NCBI RefSeq assembly: GCF_023856365.1
Contig: NC_064543.1
Coordinates: forward strand, 9,669,452-9,733,451
Reading direction: 5' to 3'
DNA length: 64,000 nt
Source: Brienomyrus brachyistius
Lineage: Eukaryota; Chordata; Actinopteri; Osteoglossiformes; Mormyridae
The first letter of the stretch is position 1. Each line of letters begins with the position of its first letter. Positions 37,343 through 64,000 of the stretch are shown here, piece by piece. The translations under genes and the position numbers were made by a program. The notes beneath the pieces are model-generated. The model was not told where the DNA came from and did no database searches. It saw nothing but the letters and a program-made list of their open reading frames with translations.

Positions 37343-39165
37343 CTCTCTTCTCCTCCATCGCTCTGGGCTGTTTACATACCCGCTCACCTGCCACAAAGGA
37401 AATGAATAGCTAACATACTCATTTGCATGAACCCCATCTTTATAAGTGCTCATCTCACACTTAAAAAACATGAATGTGTTCCGCAGTCCGACGTAGGCAC
37501 TTTTAAAGATGGATGAGCAGATCAGAGTGGCAATTAATTTCCCAGCGTAGCTTTTTTGGATTTAAAGGTCCCCAGAGTGCGGCAGAGGCACAGCGCGCGC
37601 GTCTACCCGGCGCGCAGGACTCGGGCTCTGAGCAACGCGGAGTCTAAGCAAACAGAACTGTCACCTCGCACCACGCCCCCCCCCCTCCTTCGCGGGGTAA
37701 TTGAGAGTTTGGAGTTCCTGTGGAGTCCGCCCAGCATCTGCTCATCTCCTCGGTGTTGACTTCCCTATGGCGGGGTGGGCTGGTGTGGTCTCCAAGTACA
37801 GCCGGCATCACAGTCCCGTGTCCATTCTGCGGGGGCGTTTAACGTGATGGCAGCTTAGTCAGGGTAGGTAAGAGGCCTACAAGTTAGAACTGATCGCGAG
37901 TGTGATACGGACGGACGGGCAGGTTGTTTGTAGTGAGCTAAAATAAAAGTGCAAGCTGCAGATGTGCACGTTGGCTCGTGAGGGGAGAATGAGATTTGTA
38001 GTTTCTGGAAGGCGTTCCGCTTTTATACCCTCAGTTATAAGCTAATGTGCTCCAGAACACTTCGTGAAATTGAAAGTCTGTTTGAATAAAATAATCACCT
38101 AAGCGCTAAAATAATAAATTACTCATACTGAATGTGTTTTCGTTTTAATAATATTCATGGTCTGGTGGAACTCATTTTAGCGTGATGGGTGTAGGTTTAT
38201 CTGAAGATCTTTGGCAGAGAATAAAGAGTTACCGTTATCACAGTCGTGTCGGCCGACATGGCCCGTACCCATTGTTCCCAGTTAAAGAAATCCCCACCAT
38301 ATGTTGCTATGTTGTCAGATCGATTATCTCCGGCGACAAAACCCTTCCCTCTTTAAAACGAGAAAGCGAGGAGACGTTGCCGGTGTACAATGAAGGGAGA
38401 CGGTTAAGGTCCGAGTATAACCATAATTATTTTGCCCCAAGAGATGATTTATCAGCCGTGACATAACACGCAATGGTAAATGTAGGTAATATTATCCGGT
38501 TTTAAAATATTAGGTAATAATATCTGGGCTAAAACGCTGTTAATAATCAACATTTGATTAGTGTTTATAGACAAGATGTTGCGGTTGGGGTCTGGAATTT
38601 CAGATGAGCGAATGAGACACACGTGAGAATGATCGTTCGACACTTAAGTAAGAGAAATTCCCTTAATCTGACAAATGAATGATATTAAAACTCAAGAAAG
38701 AAATTAATTCATACCGAATGGTTCGGATTACGTCTAAGATACCAAAATAGTTATAGTTTGATTATATTAGGCCTGAATCGTTAATTGAACGAACGGTTTA
38801 AATTCTTCTTCTTATTTTCTATCTGGAAGAGTAGTTATTCATTACGTGGTTTTAAGGCTGCCAGAATGCCACTTTCATCTAGGGGACTGACTTCTACATT
38901 AGTGGCAACTGACTTCAAACGACATCTGTACTGAATTATTTAATATTCTGGCGATTCTCCGTTTACTTTTTCTGTTCAGGTCTACATGTGTCCAAGTCAT
39001 TTTCTTCGAATCCCGAGTCTCTCGAAAATTATGCCACGTTACTGACACGTGATGTTTAATCCATCAGTTCATCTGTGAATGTACATTGGCCAATACGATT
39101 TATGCGAAGCAGAGGTTTTTGTGCAGGGTACATTCCAGAATGGATGGTGGTCCCCACTCTCTTTC
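37343..39165. other. Intergenic, no gene; short CpG patch
   Basis: A CpG-dense piece (GCGCGCGTCTACCCGGCGCG) sits at 37594-37613. An octamer-like ATTTGCAT occurs near 37420. No exon recognised. Confidence 0.5.
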
Positions 39166-39178
39166 ATACACACACACG

Positions 39179-39223
<45 letters not shown>

Positions 39224-39229
39224 ACACAG
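39166..39229. repeat. CA microsatellite
   Basis: CA run with two CG interruptions. Confidence 0.95.
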
Positions 39230-40508
39230 ATTTATAGTTTTATTTGTAACATTTAGCTGCCAAAAAGTTTCATCGTACTCAAAAAAAAAATTCAGGGTAT
39301 TGTCTTTATTTTATGTACAATATATCTATACTACAATGTATATTAATTATATAATCGCCATACTTGTACAGGCACACAATTAATAATATTATTATTATAT
39401 TATTATTAAATTTGGCTACCTCTGCGTTACAATCTATGCTGAGCTGATTGAGTGCAGTATAAAGCTGTTATTTATGTATGACGTAGCCCCATATGCGTTA
39501 CACAATATGTAATTTTCTATTGAATAACACCCGAAGAAAGTGTTGACTAAGTGCGGCCTGCGGTCCGTATCACTGAAGTTACCTCCGCGGTATCTCTCCT
39601 CTGGAAACCTTCCAACTCGAGTCCATTGCAGTGCTTGAAAATAACCACTAGAGGGAGCGAGAAACCTTAAAATAGCCAAAACCCAAAATCTACAAGTTTT
39701 TTTCTCTACCTAACGACATTATATTCCGGCAAGCAAATTTTTTAAATATTTTAAAACGTACCTGACTATAGTGTAATTTTTTACCTCATGAAAAGAAATT
39801 CCTTGTGGTATATAAAAATATAAATAAATCAAGACAAACGGACAAATAGATCATAAATTGAATTTACTCAACGATATACTCAACGAGACATCTATATGTG
39901 TATGTGTATATAAATAAATATATGTATGTATGTGTATATATATTTTATTTTTAAGATAAAATTCTATGTACAAAGATACTTAGGAAATATAAACACAAGA
40001 AAAGTCATTCAAGAAATTTACATCAAATAGAATTGTTTGTGGCTGACGAAGACAATATTTATTTAATGTTTAAATAACAGGGTGAACAAAGCATCATAAT
40101 ATTATGAATGGCTGAACAGTGACCAGACATGTCAGATAGCCACTATAGGTTCAAGGTGTCAGACTGTCTCTAGATCTGCTCTGGGTGTAAGCTGGCGTAT
40201 AAGATGGTATAAGATGGTATAAGATGGTATAAGATGATCACTCTAACAGATCATTCAGTAGCAGTTAATTTTCAGTGGTATTAATGTGTATGTCCCCCAC
40301 ACAAATCTTTGAACCACTCTGAATGCACATTAATTTAGAAAATTATTGTTAAATTATTTTTAAAATGTTTAAATTAAATATTTGATAAGTAAGTCATTAG
40401 CAGCTGCCTGAGTGCTCAGTCATCAGTGTGTTGATAATAGGGATTGTTGTTCATTTGCAGCCTGTATAATTAACACGGTTTTATGTCAATGTCAGTTCAA
40501 TGCTGTGA
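39230..40508. other. Intergenic, very AT-rich
   Basis: ATT trinucleotide runs (39380-39408), TATG-type runs (39895-39945) and four copies of the 10-mer AAGATGGTAT (40197-40236). No gene recognised. Confidence 0.6.
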
Positions 40509-40740
40509 CCCTCACTGCAGACTGTGCCTAACGGCAAATTCAGTCCCATTCCCTCACTGCAGACTGTGCCTAACGGCAAATTCAGTCCCATTCCCTCACT
40601 GCAGACTGTGCCTAACGGCAAATTCAGTCCCATTCCCTCACTGCAGACTGTGCCTAACGGCAAATTCAGTCCCATTCCCTCACTGCAGACTGTGCCTAAC
40701 GGCAAATTCAGTCCCATTCCCTCACTGCAGACTGTGCCTT
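40509..40740. repeat. Minisatellite, 42 bp unit, 5.5 apparently identical copies
   Basis: CTCACTGCAGACTGTGCCTA then ACGGCAAATTCAGTCCCATTCC starts at 40511, 40553, 40595, 40637, 40679 and 40721 (partial), an exact 42-bp period. The five complete copies look identical by eye, so expansion or homogenisation must be recent. All frames through it stay open on both strands for about 90-109 codons; these are artefacts. Confidence 0.96.
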
Positions 40741-41304
40741 TTGAATATACAAATATAATGGTCATTTTTATTATGATGCACGTCTGCCTTTCATGTGTCA
40801 TTTTTCTGCCTGATAATTGTGTTGGTTCATATAAGGTAAATGCTGTCTGCTAATATTAGACATGACATTGGATATGACTGCTTGAGATCTTTTTATGAGG
40901 ACAAAGCACCCCGGAGCACCTGATTGGCTGGCGCTCCAGCAGTGACTGACTGGCCAACCCTGGACCTAGGAAGCCGGATGAGTTGCAGCTTCTTTATGGC
41001 GTTAGATTTATCTGTTTGTTAATCGTAGGCAATTAAGCTGGTCACGAATTTAAGGAGCCAGATCAGACTGATGTACAAACGCTGCTTTGGGTTTGATCAA
41101 CTGATCCCCTTATAAAAATCATGGGGGGGGGGTCATTTGATGAATAATTATTGTGGTTTATTAACCTTATTGAAGGAAACCAAATCAGCCCAGTATAGCA
41201 CAGGTACCTGATACCAGCAAACGAGAACGAGGCTTTCATGAGATGTTTGTGACAATAATTGTTGTACCTTTGTACAACTTTGTACCTTTGCTGATGGAGC
41301 CAGC
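40741..41304. other. Intergenic, no feature seen
   Basis: Nothing recognisable. Confidence 0.5.
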
Positions 41305-41427
41305 CGGTGTGTGCTGCTCCAGTGTGTGCTACTCCAGTGTGTGCTACTCCAGTGTGTGCTGCTCCAGTGTCTGCTGCTCCAGTGTGTGCAGCTCCAGTGT
41401 CTGCTGCTCCAGTGTCTGCTGCTCAAC
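41305..41427. repeat. Minisatellite, 15 bp unit, about 8 copies
   Basis: Unit CCAGTGTGTGCTGCT with T/A and C/G variants (CCAGTGTGTGCTACT, CCAGTGTCTGCTGCT). Confidence 0.93.
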
Positions 41428-42740
41428 CATCAGCCAAGGCTTGCCGGCATCACCCATGTCACAACGGGACAATCACATCTGTAGACTTTGTTCAGCAGTC
41501 AAACAGAAGTGTGACGCCACATGGCAGTGGCATGCGCTGGTGACGTGCGCGGTCTGAGCGGGGGGGGGGGGGAGTGGCTTTCTATTGCCTATTCTTAGTC
41601 AGAGCAGGCACATGTGCGTGGGCAAACACAAAAAACAGAGAAAACAAAGAGATCCTCGTCGAATGGGCCTTTATGCAAAGATGAACCGTCCGCTCGTCCC
41701 GGCAATGTGTTGTGTGGGCATTTTTCACTGGAGACCTATGACGCTAAAGAAAAACAACCTTTTAGATTAGGAAACGGATGCGCTACTGCATTCAGACATA
41801 ATTCTGACATTTAAAAATAATTTACCGTAGGTCACTCCCCCCCCCCCCCCACAACATCCACCCTCAACTAATTTTTTATGCATGTTCGTGCAATTTATAT
41901 AGTTGCTTACTGCCTGCAATTTGTGGCAGAATGTTTGTGCACGAATTGCACTGAAGTTTGCGTGGGATGGGGCTGGCTGGAGCCGGTACAGTCTAACTAG
42001 TCTGTCTTCTGATGTGGATCAAGGAGAAGGAAAATGTCCCGTTTTTCCAAGCCAAACACTCCGAAAGGCAGAGTGCTTTTCCTTCTTTTTGAAGTTTCCA
42101 AGGCTTCCGTCAGTCTGTGGAAAGGCAGCTCTCCCGGTCACATGGAAACAGTGCCTGTGAAAAGGGTATGAGGCACACCTGCCCTTTATTGCCTCTTTGG
42201 ACCCCCCGTCCCTATAGGCCGGATACGCGGGGGGGGGGGGGGGGGGGGGGTGCACAAGATAGGGAAGTAACTTGGGGGAAGTTTTTTTTTTGAGGCAGCG
42301 GGGGCTGGGGGTTGAAGGGCACAGGGGATGGGGGATGGGCAGGAACGCCATGTGCCGGCACAGACTTGGAGCTGTCAGGGCTGCCGAGAGATTGATGGCT
42401 GTACGGAGGAGAAAACAGCCTGCAGCACTTTGCCAGATGCAGCTACGGATATTTCATGGCACATGGCTCCACGCCCCACACCACTCTCACTCCAGCTGCG
42501 TCAGAGCGACAAAATCTGCTTTAATAACAGCCTTGGGTGCCTCTGTTATCTAAGCTGGCCCCTGGACGGCTGCTGTGGAAATTGTGGGCTTTACAAAGTT
42601 GTGAGGGGGGTCCCATTCGAATGTCTCATTTTGATGACCGTGCCACTCTGTCCCCTTAGCGTTTTGCACCATGGGCTACTATGCTGTAGTTTTATGGTTG
42701 CATGCTGACAGTGGTGAGAGATTAGTACAGCTGTGGCCCC
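41428..42740. other. Intergenic, no gene
   Basis: Holds G runs at 41560-41572 and 42229-42250 (22 G) and a C run near 41838-41851. No exon recognised. Confidence 0.5.
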
Positions 42741-43446
42741 AATCCAATCGGCCGCATTCTGAACGGCCGCATTCTGAATGGCCGCATTCTGAATGGCTGC
42801 AATCCGAATGGCCACATTCTGAATGGCCACAATCCGCACGGCCACATTTCGAGCGGCCACAATCCAATCGGCCGCATTCTGAATGGCCGCACTCCGAACG
42901 GCCGCATTCTGAATGGCCACAATCCGCATGGCCGCATTTTGAACGGCCACATTCTGAATGGCTGCAATCTGAACGGCTGCATTCTGAACGGCTACAATCT
43001 GAATGGCCGCATTCTGAACGGCTACAATCCGAACGGCCACATTTCGAGCAGCCACAATCCAATCGGCCGCATTCTGAATGGCCGCACTCCGAATGGCCGC
43101 ATTCTGAATGGCTGCAATCCGAACGGCCGCATTCTGAACGGCCATTATCCGCATGGCCGCATTTCAAGCGGCCACAATCCGAACGGCCACATTCTGAATG
43201 GCCACAATCCGAACGGCCACATTTCGAGCGGCCACAATCCAATCGGCCGCATTCTGAATGGCCGCACTCCAAACGGCTGCATTCTGAATGGCTGCAATCC
43301 GAACGGCCATTATCCGCATGGCCGCATTTCAAGCGGCCACAATCTGAACGGCTGCATTCTGAATGGCTGCAATCTGAACGGCTGCATTCTGAACGGCTAC
43401 AATCTGAACGGCCGCATTCCGACCGGCCACAATCCGAATGGCCACC
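42741..43446. repeat. Minisatellite, 15 bp unit, about 47 copies
   Basis: Unit GGCCGCATTCTGAAC with variants (GGCCACAATCCGAAC, GGCTGCAATCTGAAT and so on). GGCCGC at 42750 and 43410 are 660 bases apart, exactly 44 units. Two unit classes, CATTCTG and CAATCCG, tend to alternate, giving a 30-bp dimer. The array opens frames of up to 291 codons (RPHSEWPQSE-type), which are artefacts. Confidence 0.96.
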
Positions 43447-45824
43447 AGGCTCGGGGGTGAAGCTGCATGTAAACACGGTTGGATTACAGCTCTGTGCACA
43501 TAGACTGCAGGGTCTGAAAATCTGGCCATACTGGGGAATATATTAAGCAAGAGTGAAGTCAAATGTTGCAGTAAGAAGGTCGTAGGCCGCATATCTGGTT
43601 CATGGGGGGGTCACACACATGGCCATGTGTGCTCTGCTGCAGTCCCTCTTTCTCACAGCACTTGTGTTACTTTCTGGGCTGTCAGTGCAGTCCAGACCCC
43701 CTGTGCATTCCCCTGGGGGGGCCGCCACAATGCCATTATCATCCATCGGATTGTGTTTGCCCATTACCCATTGGGGGCTGCCGTCTTGCCTTTTGTCTGA
43801 AGCAATTCCTCACCCTGGGCCCCCCCCAGTCCGTCCCCTCTGCCCTCTCTGTCTGCTGCAGTCCATCTGCCCCCTATCCGCCCCCTCCCCCTACACACAC
43901 ACACACGCACACGCATACCACCAGCTGGCCATGCTGCCCAATCCCCTGGGATGCAAACAGGTGCAGGAGGTACTCAGCAGGACACAGCACCTCTCAAACC
44001 TGCCAGCACGACTCCGGAAGAGGATGCATGGTAATTGTTCTCATACTTGATCCAGTTGCCTGAATAGATGCCACAGTGCAGCCACTTGTTTGTTCTGAAG
44101 GTAGAAGACGAGCAAACAGAGGTGCAAGTCTGTACCACTCATCAACAATGACTTTGTGTTTCTTCTTAAAACAGCCATGCATCCTGGGTACCAGAACCTG
44201 TCAGACCTAAGATGACCGCAGATTATTTGCACGTGGGAACACTGTAGTCTGACACTAAGTTGTTGTTCACAACTTTAATTTCAGTGTTTAGTGAATTTCA
44301 TCAGCTTTGTAAATGAAACACTTTACAATGCTCAGCTGAATTACACTTTAAGAAAACATGTACCTGTCTGTGTGTGTATATATGCGTATGTCTGTGCTGC
44401 AGTACTTTTTCCTAAAAGCTGTAAGTTTCATTTTCTGCTTCTCAATTCAGAGGAACGAATATGTGGCAGATTTTTAATTTCCTGTGTTGCTGTCTGTGAG
44501 ATTTCTTTCACTGACTGCTGAGTGTATAATAAGTAACTACAAGCGGGTGGGGTCACTCTACCTCAAGGAGTGGGGTGCATTGTGAAGTTCATACGGAAAC
44601 TTTGTTAATAAACGTCTTTAAAGTACTATCGTCCATGACTCTTGTCCAAGACAGGAAATACAGACCCCTGCCAAGAACAAATGTAAAACTATACAGACGC
44701 GTATGTCTAAAATAGATGAAAGGGAAGCTTGGATGCAACGCTGGGTTTGTCAATCGACATTTTCCGATATTTTTAGCACAAGGCAGTAAGTTGGTTTTGG
44801 TGGTACGGACCTTACCAGTAGCACCATAGATATCACACACATTCAATAGTACAGGATGCCGTAAAAAATGTCTTGATGGCACGTACATACAGTCAACGAC
44901 AGTATATTTCTGTTCTGAAATTGCTTTATGTAGCATGCAGGACCAAAATCCACATGGTTAGTTCTGGCTCGGCAATCATGCAGTGATAAAAAAAAACAAC
45001 AGAAAGTGATATTCTGGCAACAACAACATTACTGTAACAGGTTAAGTACTTTACACACGGGTCTTACAATCGGATCCCTCTAGGAGCCTTAAACCAACAC
45101 CCACAAGAATACAGTGGGTCTGTAAGGGCACGATCAAAGTGCGCAGTCTGCATATGAGGAGAACAGTAAAAACGTCATAGAAAATGTTTGCTCAGCATTA
45201 ATTCTTTATTGTGTTTTTGTTTCTATCTGACCTTGTAATACACACATTTTTACTGAACTGTTTATTATTTTAAGAGTTTCACCAACTTTTAATTAATAAA
45301 TAAAACAAAGCTTTGTACTTAAAAACACACACAAAAATGAAATGCAGACTTCGAAAATGTTGCCCCAGCTGGGTATCTGTCCTCAGACGGTAACATCTGG
45401 GTGGTACAGTGGAGGCTCCCAATGTGCCACCCACCCCCACCAGACTGAGAGCTGCGAGGGGCATATTGCTGACAGAAATACGCACACTGATTCAGGATAT
45501 TCCCCGGGCAACGAGCCCGTTTTTCATGGACTGGACAAGCTAGGGCTAGCCTGATTGCATATTGCGAAGTGCCCCTCCCCCAGCACAAAGTGCACACTGA
45601 CATAGTTTTAAGTCTGTATAGCATCACATAGAAGGACTGAAATCTCACATTTGCATCGATCTTTCAGTACGTTTATATTAAATATTTTCCAATTCCACTC
45701 ACTAATAGCTGAATTTGATTCTTCTTTCTCAAAATAACGTGCACAATTTTCGTGCCATACGCCATTATATAAACATACACGTAATAAACGAATAATGTGG
45801 TACCGTGTGTATCACTGTTGCGCC
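43447..45824. other. Intergenic, no feature seen
   Basis: No gene recognised. Open frames of up to 153 codons (43602-44063) lack known motifs. Confidence 0.5.
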
Positions 45825-45985
45825 CGCGTGTTGGGTGGGGGTCTCCCTCCCACAGCCCGAGGAAATGCACTTAGGTAAATTGGTGTATTTTGTTACCCAC
45901 GGAGCGTGAGTGTACTGCGTGCGAGATACATGGTGTAGCGGTCCCTGCAGCCTCCTGAATAACCGGTTATAAGGTTAAATTCAGC
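45825..45985 (+). mobile_element. Degraded V-SINE-like relic
   Basis: Mutated core order: GTCTCCCTCCCACAGCCCGA, GGAAATGCACTTAGGTAAAT, GAGCGTGAGTGTACTGCG, then CGGTCCCTGCAGCCTCC and AATAACCGGTTATAAGG. Confidence 0.5.

Positions 45986-64000
<18,015 letters not shown>

Noticed and set aside
42671..43546. Open frames of 265-291 codons on both strands
   Set aside because: 15-bp minisatellite, a multiple of three, hence uninterrupted repeats such as RPHSEWPQSE.

Overview
This is a piece of vertebrate nuclear DNA, almost certainly from a ray-finned (teleost-type) fish. The genes have spliced exons with GT/AG boundaries. The intergenic DNA carries fish-type retroposons (V-SINE-like elements and a Rex3-like LINE tail ending in GATG repeats), many CA/GT microsatellites and an unusual load of minisatellites. 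There are no bacterial genes, operons, CRISPR arrays or phage.

Two TGF-beta/BMP pathway genes lie head-to-tail on the plus strand. Bases 1-4391 hold the end of smad6 (inhibitory Smad): the tail of its last intron, then the terminal exon with the whole MH2 domain (3850-4391) and a 3' UTR with two poly(A) signals. After about 42.4 kb without a recognisable gene comes smad3 (receptor-regulated Smad). Its exon 1 is at 46810-47013, a 12.3 kb intron 1 follows, and exons 2-8 lie at 59309-62883. The final exon (about 123 nt plus 3' UTR, with the C-terminal SSXS phosphorylation motif) is beyond the window. The order SMAD6 then SMAD3 on one strand is the same as on human chromosome 15, so this is old conserved synteny. 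Functionally, Smad3 carries activin/TGF-beta signals to the nucleus and Smad6 damps BMP signalling.

The most important sequence anomaly is in smad3 exon 1. A run of eight C (46829-46836) stands where the reading frame needs seven. As written, the protein ends after 48 codons, yet everything downstream is perfectly conserved, so a homopolymer sequencing/assembly error is most likely.

The 42 kb between the genes is rich in tandem arrays. Units are 64 bp (6.0-6.4 kb), 16 bp (8.6-10.2 kb, about 100 copies), 37 bp (14.4-14.9 kb), a 32-bp core (21.7-22.7 kb), 18 and 11 bp (25.8-26.6 kb), 43 bp (33.9-34.5 kb), 42 bp (40.5-40.7 kb), 15 bp (41.3 kb) and another 15 bp (42.7-43.4 kb). Two more (24-25 and 33 bp) lie in the smad6 intron. 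Several arrays keep perfect register over dozens of units. They create long open frames on both strands that are not genes. A CpG/GC-box patch at about 31.4-31.9 kb and the unannotated DNA near smad3 may be regulatory. I did not find a convincing new biological system here; the best leads are the frameshift, the indel-free arrays, a long hairpin in smad3 intron 1 and the GC-box patch.
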